This document shows positions 1-7,507 of a DNA stretch of 23,651 nt, piece after piece. How positions within the stretch are numbered: the stretch's first letter is position 1; every line of letters begins with the position of its first letter. The position numbers and the translations under genes were made by a program. The stretch lies in the NCBI GenBank assembly GCA_947625445.1, contig CANQOM010000009.1, positions 1 through 23,651 of the forward strand. The letters are read 5' to 3'. The stretch comes from Candidatus Gastranaerophilales bacterium. Its GTDB lineage: Bacteria > Cyanobacteriota > Vampirovibrionia > Gastranaerophilales > Gastranaerophilaceae. Below the pieces are notes generated by a model. It saw only the letters and a program-made list of their open reading frames with translations, was not told where the DNA came from and made no database searches.

Positions 1-15
1 CATAGTTATCATTCT

Positions 16-1056
16 CTATTTCAACCCCCGGGCATAGACTCTGTTGTATTTAAGCTTCTCCGATAATGCTTTTACCGCTTCAAAATCATCACCGGTTATA
101 AAATCAGTTCCGGTGTTAAGTCCCATATTTTGATAACGGTCAAAATCATCCGTGCTTTTTTCGCCTGCAAAACTTATTGTCGTTTTTCCGCTTCTATGGC
201 GGATTTCATTTAAAATATACTGCATCTGCGGATAATCTGGCAGAGCACCTACTCCCGTATAATTTCCCATATCATACCCGCCTATGTGTTTTGCAGAATC
301 TATAAACATAGCTTCAAACCCCAAATTCATTAATTTTACGCTCTCTTGAATATAAATTTCAACGTGTTCCGGGTTTTGCCAGCTGAATGTTTCATCTTGG
401 CGGTCAGGATATGCCACTTTTATTTGGTCTGCAGATATTACTGTTCTAAACCCTGTCTTTATTCCTCTAAAATGTGCTAAATCATTAAATGCACGAAGCT
501 GGTCTTCTGCTGATATCTTATCTGTAAGCGAAGTTGAAATTATATTGTCACTGTAGCCAGCATTTAATTTTATTCCGTAAATAGAATTTTCTTCAAACGG
601 GCCTTTATTGTAGCTATCTCCAAAGATGTTAGGGAAAATCTGCGAGATGATTATGCAGTTTGCCCAGCTTTTAGCAGATGGCGGAATCGCAGGCAAAAGT
701 TTTATGCAGCTTAAATTGCCGCAGCATGTTCTGTCTTCATCCATTTGAGCAATGGCTCGGTTATTTAATTCTATATAATTAGCCAATCTTCCCCAATTAT
801 CACCATAATCAGGGCTTGCTACATTATCAGGAAATGTTTCAAAAAAATAATCATTTTCACTTAATGTTACTATTGAATTTATTGCATCTTTTACACTTCG
901 ATTCAATAACTCTAAAGGAATTATATTAGCTATCCATTTTTTAGCAGGATAACATCCTATTGAATAATAAGTTTTTTCTTTTGTCCAATTATCCGGCTTT
1001 AATTCTATGTTTTCTCCCAGAGCTTTTAATAATTTATTTATTGTATTCATTTTCAT
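16..1056 (-). CDS. GH13-like alpha-amylase-family TIM-barrel protein
   Basis: A 346-aa protein that reads like the catalytic barrel of an alpha-amylase-type glycosidase. Residues 245-260 contain FIDSAKHIGG, matching the GH13 region with the nucleophile Asp (here D253) followed by K256-H257. E299 in FAGEKS sits where the acid/base Glu is expected. NDLAHFRGIKTGF (191-203) lies where conserved region I normally falls but lacks the usual Asn-His pair. No signal peptide is evident, so it is probably cytoplasmic. There is no strong Shine-Dalgarno sequence; ATG at 1054-1056 or at 1048-1050 could be used. The end is odd: the protein stops at ARGLK just after a run of five Gs, and one extra G would keep a frame open to the window edge. 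The family call rests on motifs only, and the substrate is unknown. Confidence 0.55.
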   Translation of the reverse strand: MKMNTINKLLKALGENIELKPDNWTKEKTYYSIGCYPAKKWIANIIPLELLNRSVKDAINSIVTLSENDYFFETFPDNVASPDYGDNWGRLANYIELNNRAIAQMDEDRTCCGNLSCIKLLPAIPPSAKSWANCIIISQIFPNIFGDSYNKGPFEENSIYGIKLNAGYSDNIISTSLTDKISAEDQLRAFNDLAHFRGIKTGFRTVISADQIKVAYPDRQDETFSWQNPEHVEIYIQESVKLMNLGFEAMFIDSAKHIGGYDMGNYTGVGALPDYPQMQYILNEIRHRSGKTTISFAGEKSTDDFDRYQNMGLNTGTDFITGDDFEAVKALSEKLKYNRVYARGLK

Positions 1057-1407
1057 AATGCTTATTAATAAATCTTTTACATGAAAATTGCATTAGACTA
1101 CTTAAAAGTCGATTTAACTATTTCAATTTTGATTAAAATACAAAGATATAAATTGTCAGAGTAAATTTTACTAGTACTCTGAAGGGTGAGTAAAAATTTG
1201 CGAAACAAGATTAAATAGCAAACTTGTGGCTTATGAGAAGCAAGTGAGTTTGTATCTGCAACAAAATTCAGGTTTTGATAATATATTAACTGGTCTATTG
1301 TGAAGTTATTACCATATTTTAAACATATTCGGCGGGAAATAATATATAAGTCCCAAATAAAACTATTGTATTTTTTTTTTGAGCATATAATAATTAATAT
1401 AGCTTTT
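1057..1407. other. Intergenic region upstream of tRNA-Met
   Basis: No coding region is supported here. A weak 7-bp inverted repeat (CAGAGTA at 1157-1163, TACTCTG at 1175-1181) is present. A run of eleven T residues follows at about 1371, just before the tRNA promoter. The upstream part must hold the promoter of the minus-strand GH13-like gene, but no convincing box could be assigned. Confidence 0.5.
1386..1391 (+). promoter_or_regulatory. -10 box of the tRNA-Met gene
   Basis: TATAAT lies 16 bases before the first base of the tRNA, placing transcription start a few bases upstream of the mature 5' end. A possible -35 (TTGTAT, 1366-1371) is only 14 bp away, which is shorter than ideal. Confidence 0.5.
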
Positions 1408-1481
1408 GGCTGGGTAGCTCAGTTGGTCAGAGCGTACGGCTCATACCCGTGAGGTCGAGAGTTCGAGCCTCTCCCCAGCTA
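1408..1481 (+). tRNA. tRNA-Met (anticodon CAU), elongator type
   Basis: A complete cloverleaf can be drawn. The acceptor stem GGCTGGG pairs with CCCAGCT, with G1-U72 as a wobble. The D stem is GCTC/GAGC. The anticodon stem TACGG/CCGTG encloses the loop CTCATAC, giving anticodon CAT. The T stem GAGAG/CTCTC encloses TTCGAGC, and the discriminator base is A. CCA is not encoded. The anticodon stem lacks the three consecutive G-C pairs of initiator tRNA and the first pair is not a C-A mismatch, so elongator Met is favoured. A tRNA-Ile2 whose C34 is modified to lysidine cannot be wholly excluded from sequence. Confidence 0.93.
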
Positions 1482-1485
1482 TTTT
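1472..1485 (+). repeat. att-like direct repeat, copy 1 (tRNA 3' end)
   Basis: TCCCCAGCTATTTT covers the last ten bases of the tRNA-Met gene plus four bases beyond it. The identical 14-mer recurs at 1629-1642. Duplicated tRNA 3' ends are typical scars of integrase-mediated insertion, but no integrase gene is visible in the window, so this is suggestive only. Confidence 0.4.
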
Positions 1486-1628
1486 AATTTTAAGGTACTT
1501 TATTTTATTGGAGTCGAGACTACGCCTCAGCTGGCTGACTTGAAAATCTAAGCTTGCGCTTGTTTTTCTACGTCACCTGCGCATACTTCTCTCGTATGCC
1601 TCGCTTTTGCTCGGCTACGATTTAAGTA

Positions 1629-1642
1629 TCCCCAGCTATTTT
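1629..1642 (+). repeat. att-like direct repeat, copy 2
   Basis: Exact second copy of TCCCCAGCTATTTT from the tRNA-Met 3' end, followed here by more Ts. The 157-bp interval is too short for a functional element. It would fit a deletion scar or the first of a series of stacked attachment sites. Confidence 0.4.
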
Positions 1643-1770
1643 TTTTCAGGTTATACAAATAAACCTCAAAACAAGACTATATCATTTGTTTTATATCATG
1701 GAATTTGACATAAAGTATTGCGAGTTCGACGTTTTAGTTGGAAGTTTTATAGATTTATTGCAAAATTTAA

Positions 1771-1788
1771 ATGGCATTTAAATGCCAT
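1771..1788. repeat. Perfect 18-bp palindrome
   Basis: ATGGCATTT followed by its exact reverse complement AAATGCCAT, with no spacer; the symmetry ends at 1770/1789. No gene starts nearby, so its role as an operator or a relic is unknown. Confidence 0.6.
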
Positions 1789-2237
1789 CTAAAAGGTGTT
1801 TTATTGGTGTTCCAAATTACATTCTTTCAATATTCCAATTTGATATTCCAAAATGATTGAAATTCTAATGTAATTCAAAATAATAGCTTCGCTATTTCAC
1901 GCACTCTTTCAGAAAAGCCCAAACAAATTTAGCTTTTCGCTCACTCGTTTGTTATAAAAATTAAATTTCAAGGAGTTATCATCTTTGAAGTTCCAAAAAT
2001 ACTTATTTAATTGTGTTTTACGATAACTTTCAAACGTATCCTGAATTTTTTTCGCAAATTGTATTCTGAATTTAGAATATTAAATATCCAAAACCTTTTT
2101 AGTTAATTTATTTTTCACTATTATTTCGCTTCGCTTCATTTTAGATACAGGCTCAGCTAGACTTTGTTTCGTATAATAAATCTAATTTTTAGATTATATA
2201 TAAATATAGTGAATAGAAATAACAAAGTTAGTATTTG

Positions 2238-2246
2238 TGTTAAAAT
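2238..2246 (+). promoter_or_regulatory. Extended -10 promoter of the KAP NTPase gene
   Basis: TGTTAAAAT matches the extended -10 form TGnTAnAAT. It ends six bases before the ATG at 2253, so the transcript should start at or right next to the initiation codon. There is no Shine-Dalgarno sequence before this ATG, consistent with leaderless translation. Confidence 0.45.
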
Positions 2247-2252
2247 CTATGT

Positions 2253-5072
2253 ATGAATAAATCAGAAGTTAATAACTTAAGAGAATTAATAAAAAATAAA
2301 AGAGATGTATTTGAAGATTTATACATTATTTCTCAAAAAGATTCTTTCGATAAAGGTAATAAAAATTTATTGGTCAGTGCTATAGATCTAATAGTTACAA
2401 CATCTCAAAAAATGGCGATATACAACGATTTGCCTAATAATGTAGATTTTGCACTTTATGATGAAATTGTAAATTTATCAGAACAAGAATTAGATGATAT
2501 AGCAAATGAATCATACACTTGTGGTGCAATAAGTATAATTAGGTATGTTATAGCTCAAATGTTTATTAAAAAAGAAATTAATTCTGCAGAAAAACTGAAA
2601 GAAAGTATAGAGCAAATTAAAACAGATTTTATAAACAAAATAACTGATAGCTTTAAACCCTATTTAGAATACTCTCATAAAGAGGCTATTGATTTTATAA
2701 ATAACTATGAGAAAGGGAATCCTTTTCAATCTTGGGGTGCTCTTTACAGGTATTTATTACCTTTTATTTACGATATAAAACTTAGGAATAGTGTTTGGAA
2801 AGCAATAGAAGTTATAAGAAACGAACTATTACTGAGTTTGAATATTGAAAACACTTGGGAAAGTAAAAATTCACAAGGCTGGCATAATAAAGTTAGAAGT
2901 TATTTTGGATTTGAAGGACCTAGCAACTTTGGTTCTCAAAGAGCTGTTTTGATGTTACATCCTAAAAATATACCGGATCATAAAAATGCTATACAGTTAG
3001 TATGTTATTTTACTCAAGGAATAATTTGGGCAGGTTGCGATGTTGGAGTAAATTTAAGTAATTCAAGTAATATAAACATAAAGCAATATTTAAATAATTG
3101 GGAGAAAATTTATTCTATTGATTTTAATAATTGTTGTGGCACAAAATTAGACTCAAATAAAGTAATCGCAAATTTTAATTCTGTATGTAACATATTAAAA
3201 GAGAATTTTGATTTTGCATCAGATACAAATAAAATATTGTTGAATAAGCATCCTGAATTAGGGAATGAAGAAATTGCCGAAGGCAATGCTGAAAGAAATG
3301 ATGGTAACGATATAAATCTTTATGATCCGTTTGAAGGAAATGAAGCCAATAGCAATAAACAATTCGGACAACCAACTAAAATTAAGAATGCCCTCAATAC
3401 GAAGAAAAAGGAAATTTATCCAAATATAAAAAAGACTGAAGATTATTTGGATAGAAAAAAAATAGCTAAGTATTTGGCAAAGCAAATTATAAAGAACAAA
3501 AATGTTGAACCGCTAAATATTGGTATTTATGCTGATTGGGGAAATGGAAAAACACAATTATTCAATTTTATAAAAGATTACCTTAAGACAACTTTTTCAT
3601 TTAAAGAAAAGATACTTGCCCTCTTCGGCAAGGAAAAACCATGCTATAACTGTGAAATTGTTGATTTTGATGCTTGGCAATATAATGACCAAGAGAATAT
3701 ATGGGCAGCTTTAATAATGGAACTTATGAATAAATGCAAAAGTCGTCCAACTTTTTATTTTTCATATTTACTAAATACAATATGGTCCTATGCAAAAAAT
3801 TATTGGAGTGAGATTTTAGTAAAATTATTTTGCCTATATTTAATATTTTTATTTTTGCAAGTTTCAAACGAATACTTAAAAATAAAAATATTAACAGATA
3901 TTTGTAATTTACCTTGGGAACTACAATTTATAGGTCTTTTTATTATTACTATTTTCCCGGATTTATTCAAATTTGGCTTTGTAAATATAGATAAATTTTT
4001 TATTAAATTTTTTAAACTTCCTGAATACAATGAACAACTCGGATTTAGAAAAGAAATTAAACGTTTAGTATCCTTTGTAATGGATTATTTAAGCAATAAT
4101 CATAAAAAAAGAATTGTACTTTTTATTGATAATTTAGATAGATGCTCCTCTAAGCATATCAAACAAATTTTAGATTCAATTTGTCAATTCTTAGAAATGT
4201 CTGACACTGATAGAAGCAATTTAATAGTAATATTTGCAATGGATGAAACAATTATAAAAAAAGCCCTAAAGGATGAGAATATTACGGAAGATAAAATATA
4301 TGAGTATATGCAAAAAATAATAAATTTACCTATTTATCCGCAAATGCCGGAAAATATAGGTGAATTAATTGATAGATTCTTTGGGGCAGATGATGACATA
4401 AAAGAAACTTTACGAAAAGAGTACGAAAAGCAACATTATAACCCAAGAAAACTATCAAATATTCGATATATAGACCATATGATATACAATGTATATGGCA
4501 TTTTTTTAAAAGATTCAAATTATTATGCAGATTTATTCAAATTACAAGCGGGCAATAGTGAAAAATGGACAAAGCTAAGTAATCTAGATATCGATACTAA
4601 ATTGAATGATAAAACATCAGAAACAAATAAATATATTTCAATTAGTCAACAAATTACAAAAATTGAATATGAAAGTATTGAAAACAAAACTGTTAGATAT
4701 TTGGAAAAAATGTACAACTATAATATAATGCAAAATATAAAATTTAAAGTACCCGATAAGGGACAATCTTTTATGTTTGATGGAATTGCAAATATGCCCC
4801 AAAAAGATATTTTATTTGAATTTAAATATATAATTAATCAAGAACGTATTTTAGAAATATTTTATAACACTATAGAACAAATTTTGAAATATTCAGATTC
4901 GTTTAGTACAAATAAAAGTCTTGAGCTAGTTATTGTTTTAATTGTGGGTAACATAAAAAGTAGCGAACAAATCATTTTGGATTTAAATAGAGAGTTTCAG
5001 AACAAGTTGTTGAGTACTAGATTCTCAGGACATGTTTTATTAATAAATAAAGATGAACTAACGAATTATTAA
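2253..5072 (+). CDS. KAP-family P-loop NTPase with C-terminal PD-(D/E)XK-like nuclease domain, putative defence protein
   Basis: A 939-aa multidomain protein. Residues 1-340 form a region I do not recognise, with a mixed strand-rich part around 215-290. Residues 395-760 are a KAP NTPase: Walker A is IYADWGNGKT (425-434), the KAP-typical DFDAWQY is at 471-477, and Walker B is IVLFIDNLDR (621-630). Between them lie two hydrophobic segments (about 520-537 and 557-575), the membrane insertion typical of KAP proteins, so it is probably anchored to the inner membrane. At the C-terminus YLEKMY (816-821), FDGIA (842-846) and ILFEFKYI (853-860) give E818, D843, E856 and K858, the spacing of a PD-(D/E)XK nuclease core. 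KAP NTPases include PifA, which excludes phage T7. The neighbourhood (tRNA gene, hipBA, restriction genes) also points to defence. The nuclease call and defence role are inference; the NTPase call is firm. Confidence 0.8.
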   Translation: MNKSEVNNLRELIKNKRDVFEDLYIISQKDSFDKGNKNLLVSAIDLIVTTSQKMAIYNDLPNNVDFALYDEIVNLSEQELDDIANESYTCGAISIIRYVIAQMFIKKEINSAEKLKESIEQIKTDFINKITDSFKPYLEYSHKEAIDFINNYEKGNPFQSWGALYRYLLPFIYDIKLRNSVWKAIEVIRNELLLSLNIENTWESKNSQGWHNKVRSYFGFEGPSNFGSQRAVLMLHPKNIPDHKNAIQLVCYFTQGIIWAGCDVGVNLSNSSNINIKQYLNNWEKIYSIDFNNCCGTKLDSNKVIANFNSVCNILKENFDFASDTNKILLNKHPELGNEEIAEGNAERNDGNDINLYDPFEGNEANSNKQFGQPTKIKNALNTKKKEIYPNIKKTEDYLDRKKIAKYLAKQIIKNKNVEPLNIGIYADWGNGKTQLFNFIKDYLKTTFSFKEKILALFGKEKPCYNCEIVDFDAWQYNDQENIWAALIMELMNKCKSRPTFYFSYLLNTIWSYAKNYWSEILVKLFCLYLIFLFLQVSNEYLKIKILTDICNLPWELQFIGLFIITIFPDLFKFGFVNIDKFFIKFFKLPEYNEQLGFRKEIKRLVSFVMDYLSNNHKKRIVLFIDNLDRCSSKHIKQILDSICQFLEMSDTDRSNLIVIFAMDETIIKKALKDENITEDKIYEYMQKIINLPIYPQMPENIGELIDRFFGADDDIKETLRKEYEKQHYNPRKLSNIRYIDHMIYNVYGIFLKDSNYYADLFKLQAGNSEKWTKLSNLDIDTKLNDKTSETNKYISISQQITKIEYESIENKTVRYLEKMYNYNIMQNIKFKVPDKGQSFMFDGIANMPQKDILFEFKYIINQERILEIFYNTIEQILKYSDSFSTNKSLELVIVLIVGNIKSSEQIILDLNREFQNKLLSTRFSGHVLLINKDELTNY

Positions 5073-5093
5073 TAAGTCCAATATCAATCTTAA

Positions 5094-5125
5094 AAAATAC
5101 AACATAAGTTATAATGTTGTGTTTT
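5094..5125 (+). terminator. Hairpin terminator after the KAP NTPase gene
   Basis: Arms 5094-5105 and 5114-5125 form a 12-bp stem, including one G-U pair, with an 8-base loop. The arms are A-rich on the left and end in TTTT on the right, so termination could work in both directions. It is low in GC, so strength is uncertain. Confidence 0.4.
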
Positions 5126-5139
5126 GATATACCTTTTTA

Positions 5140-5169
5140 AATTCATAGATAATATATTATCTATGAATT
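5140..5169. promoter_or_regulatory. Palindromic operator upstream of hipBA
   Basis: A perfect 30-bp palindrome: AATTCATAGATAATA followed directly by its reverse complement. Its right end overlaps the candidate -35 box (TTGACT, 5168-5173). HipB proteins repress their own operon by binding inverted repeats in this position. Confidence 0.65.
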
Positions 5170-5194
5170 GACTTTTAAATACAAAAGGTATAAT
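5168..5194 (+). promoter_or_regulatory. hipBA promoter (-35 TTGACT, -10 TATAAT)
   Basis: TTGACT at 5168-5173 and TATAAT at 5189-5194 are 15 bp apart, slightly short. The -10 ends nine bases before the hipB ATG, so the leader would be only two or three bases. Both boxes overlap operator sequence, which suits tight autorepression. Confidence 0.5.
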
Positions 5195-5209
5195 ATATTA
5201 TCTATGAAT
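5190..5209 (+). promoter_or_regulatory. Second operator copy overlapping the -10 box and hipB start codon
   Basis: ATAATATATTATCTATGAAT exactly repeats 5149-5168, the core and right arm of the 30-bp palindrome, 41 bp downstream. It covers most of the -10 box and the ATG of hipB. Two sites about four helical turns apart could allow cooperative HipB binding. Confidence 0.55.
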
Positions 5210-5488
5210 AAGTTTCTTTTTAATCCAAAATCGCCCAATGATATTGCAAAAGAATTTGTCGAAAAGATTAAACAACAGAGAAAAATGCTTAAAATTTCAC
5301 AGGTTCAGCTTGCTGCAAAATCTGGTGTAAGTTTAGGGTCTGTTAAAAGGTTTGAATCAAAATATGAAATATCACTACATTCTTTGATAAAAATTCTGAT
5401 TGCCTTAAATTTAGAAAAGGATTTTGAAAACTTATTTACGCATAAAAGCTACAATTCTATTGATGAGGTTATAAATGGACAACTGTAA
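5204..5488 (+). CDS. hipB: HipB-like XRE antitoxin
   Basis: A 94-aa protein with a helix-turn-helix of the XRE/Cro type at about residues 18-75 (EKIKQQRKMLKISQVQLAAK, then GVSLGSVKRFE). It is expected to bind DNA as an autorepressor and to neutralise the HipA kinase encoded next to it. The reading frame is open from a TTG at 5168, but ATG at 5204 is preferred: it follows the TATAAT at 5189-5194, and the TTG lies inside the palindromic operator. Its end overlaps the start of hipA by 14 bases, so the two are translationally coupled. No ribosome binding site is seen, in line with a nearly leaderless mRNA. Confidence 0.85.
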   Translation: MNKFLFNPKSPNDIAKEFVEKIKQQRKMLKISQVQLAAKSGVSLGSVKRFESKYEISLHSLIKILIALNLEKDFENLFTHKSYNSIDEVINGQL

Positions 5489-6581
5489 ATATTTAAAAGT
5501 ATTTTATAATGATATTTTAGTTGGCACTCTAGCAAGAACCCCTGAAAAAGTTGTTGCATTTGAATACGATTCTGATTGGTTAAATAAAGGGTTTAGCATA
5601 TCGCCTTTTAGTTTACCTCTCATCAAGAAAGTTTTTATCCCAAAATATGAACCTTTTGACGGGTTATTTGGAGTTTTTAACGACAGTTTGCCTGATGGTT
5701 GGGGTAGGCTACTTGTTGACAGGTTATTTTTAAAAAATAAAATAAACCCTGTTGAAATTGACAATCTCAATCGGCTTGCGATTGTTCAAGATTGTGGTAT
5801 GGGTGCTTTAACATATAAACCCGAACATAAGTTTAAAACAGAAAACAATGTTTCAGATCTTGATATTCTCGCTCAAGAATGTTCAAAAATTTTAGAATCA
5901 CAAAATTCAGACAATTTAGATGAACTCTTTCGACTAGGTGGTTCGTCCGGTGGAGCAAGACCAAAGATTTTGACATCTATAAATAATGAAGATTGGATAA
6001 TTAAATTTCCGTCATCGATTGATTTTAAAAACATTGGGGAAAAAGAGTATCAATATTCCCTATGTGCTAAAGATTGTGGAATTAATATGACAGAAACCAA
6101 ACTTTTTTCATCAGAAATTTGTTCGGGGTATTTTGGCATAAAAAGATTTGATCGCAAAAATGGTAAAAAAGTACATATGGTATCCGTTAGTGGATTATTA
6201 GAAACGAGCCACAGACTTCCTAATCTTGATTATAATTTGTTAATGAAGCTTACACTTGAACTTACAAGAAATTATAAAGACATTGAACAATTATTCAGGT
6301 TAATGTGTTTTAATGTATTTGCTCACAATAGAGATGATCATTCCAAGAATTTTTCATTCCTCTATGACGATGATAAAAAAGAATGGCACTTATCTCCTGC
6401 ATACGATTTAACATATAGTTCTTCGTTCAACGGAGAACATGCAACAACAATAAATGGTGAGGGAAAAAATCCATCTTTAGATAATATTTTAGCCATTGCA
6501 AAAAATATAGGACTAAAAGAGAAATTTGCAAAAGATATTGCATTAGAGATTCAAGAAAAATGCAAAAAATTATTTGCTTAA
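5475..6581 (+). CDS. hipA: HipA-type serine/threonine kinase toxin
   Basis: 368 aa, a compact HipA. Residues 1-110 match the N-terminal HipA-coupled domain (VFYNDILVGTLA, then GVFNDSLPDGWGRLL at 66-80). LGGSSGGARPK (154-164) is the glycine-rich loop carrying the candidate autophosphorylation serines. KFP at 177-179 supplies the likely ATP-binding Lys. HNRDDHSKN (284-292) is the catalytic loop, and AYDL (309-312) is the metal-binding site. Known HipA kinases phosphorylate the glutamyl-tRNA synthetase GltX and stall translation, producing persistence; the target here is inferred. Because the N-terminal domain is present, this is a two-gene hipBA rather than the three-gene HipBST form. All catalytic motifs look intact. 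Confidence 0.88.
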   Translation: MDNCKYLKVFYNDILVGTLARTPEKVVAFEYDSDWLNKGFSISPFSLPLIKKVFIPKYEPFDGLFGVFNDSLPDGWGRLLVDRLFLKNKINPVEIDNLNRLAIVQDCGMGALTYKPEHKFKTENNVSDLDILAQECSKILESQNSDNLDELFRLGGSSGGARPKILTSINNEDWIIKFPSSIDFKNIGEKEYQYSLCAKDCGINMTETKLFSSEICSGYFGIKRFDRKNGKKVHMVSVSGLLETSHRLPNLDYNLLMKLTLELTRNYKDIEQLFRLMCFNVFAHNRDDHSKNFSFLYDDDKKEWHLSPAYDLTYSSSFNGEHATTINGEGKNPSLDNILAIAKNIGLKEKFAKDIALEIQEKCKKLFA

Positions 6582-6807
6582 TTTTTATGTAAATCTTAAT
6601 CTGAAAGTAGCTTTAATCTTTATTTGACAGTTTTACTACATTTGATAATTTAGTTAGAAGTTTCAATATGAGAATAATAGATATAAGTTCAGATAGAAAC
6701 TGTTTAAATTGTGAATTTTTTATTGTGAGGGTGATTGAGTCCTTCCCTCTAAATGAGAATGCATTTTTAATTTTATTTTTTTGTTTTGTATAATTTAGTA
6801 TTTGCAT

Positions 6808-7094
6808 TTAATAATCGATAGCAGATGGTAAATTTTGATTTAAATAAAGTTTTTTATAATACTTATAATATTCTGGGTTTACAAGGTATTCTTCTTTTTT
6901 AAATCCTTTTTTGATAAAAGTGTATCTTTACCAAATTGTTCATATTTAATTTTTGCTTTACATAAAACGGAATAACTTTATTATCAAAATGCTTTTTATT
7001 CCAATCCGCCAAAAATTCTACGATTTCTGTATGTCTCATACCTTTTGTTTTTTCGATTAATTCAACATATTTTTTCACTTGTTTTTTTGCTCAT
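6808..7094 (-). pseudogene. Frame-disrupted small gene, function unknown
   Basis: Read from the minus strand, a coherent protein of about 90 residues can be assembled only by changing frame. VKKYVELIEKTKGMRHTEIV starts the first segment. The next runs through KYEQFGKDTLLSKK, and the last is GFKKEEYLVNPEYYKYYKKL, ending ...AIDY with a stop at 6808-6810. Two of the frame changes are each repaired by one extra A in an A5 and an A6 run. The start is also disturbed at an A7 run after ATG AGC, although a downstream GTG could serve. I do not recognise the family; the product would be basic, soluble and helix-rich. Either a decaying gene or an intact gene with sequence errors. Confidence 0.5.
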
Positions 7095-7469
7095 GTTAGA
7101 GATTTTTTATAAAATTTAGAATGTTGTGAATTAATTTTTATAGTTACATTTTTTATCATACATACAAAGAGTATTCGCCACATTTACATTTACGTCTAAC
7201 CATTTCTTTAACTTCCAGAACAGTATTATTAAACTAACAGATAATTTATATCTATTGTTAAACTTTTCAATTTATATCGTCTCTTTATATTTTTTTAATA
7301 TAAAGTGGATAAAAAGTCACATTTCATTATGTATTTTAGGCAATTTGTATAAAATCGTCATAATCTCAACGTGTCCGCTAACACAGGTTAATTACAATTA
7401 AAAGGTCACAAATAAAACCCATTAAGAATTTAAGACTCTAATCATTTATTTAAAGAATAAAAAGTCGTG
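7095..7469. other. Intergenic region, no supported gene
   Basis: About 375 bp without a credible gene. On the minus strand near 7150-7215 a short stretch reads VRRKCKCGEYSLYV then stop; it looks like the end of a lost cysteine-containing protein but has no start and is too short to call. The right end leads into the promoter of the dehydrogenase gene. Confidence 0.4.
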
Positions 7470-7478
7470 TGTTATAAT
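7470..7478 (+). promoter_or_regulatory. Extended -10 promoter of the alcohol dehydrogenase gene
   Basis: TGTTATAAT is a perfect TGnTATAAT extended -10 element, 29 bases before the TTG start codon. No clear -35 is needed or seen. Confidence 0.55.
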
Positions 7479-7507
7479 AATTTCAACAGAATGCTAAAGG
7501 AGAAATT

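Larger units (their letters stand above)
1486..2237. other. Non-coding region between tRNA-Met and the KAP NTPase gene
   Basis: About 750 bp with no supportable gene. It contains the second copy of the tRNA 3' end (1629-1642) and a patch of higher GC at 1510-1630 with a small hairpin (GCATAC 1581-1586, GTATGC 1594-1599). It also holds a perfect 18-bp palindrome (1771-1788), a short UUC-loop hairpin (AATAGC 1882-1887, GCTATT 1891-1896) and an inverted repeat TATTCT/AGAATA at 2062-2079. The mixture of compositions suggests decayed insertion remnants. Confidence 0.5.

Noticed and set aside
1509..1550. Possible second, degenerate tRNA copy (GTCGAGA ... GCCTC ... AGCT)
   Set aside because: Only scattered short matches to the tRNA-Met 3' half and no cloverleaf can be folded.
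2253..5072. KAP NTPase as the missing McrB-like partner of the LlaJI nuclease
   Set aside because: Walker and membrane-insert features are KAP-type, not AAA+ McrB-type, and the genes are about 10 kb apart on opposite strands.
5475..6581. Three-component HipBST arrangement
   Set aside because: The HipA N-terminal domain is present within this protein and only one small gene precedes it.
6613..6807. 64-codon minus-strand open frame after the broken small gene
   Set aside because: No ribosome binding site, no recognisable domain and low-complexity AT-driven composition; its ATG merely abuts the preceding stop.
7150..7215. Short minus-strand peptide with CKCG motif, possible zinc ribbon
   Set aside because: A stop lies about 25 codons upstream, there is no start or ribosome binding site, and a single Cys pair is not enough to call a domain.
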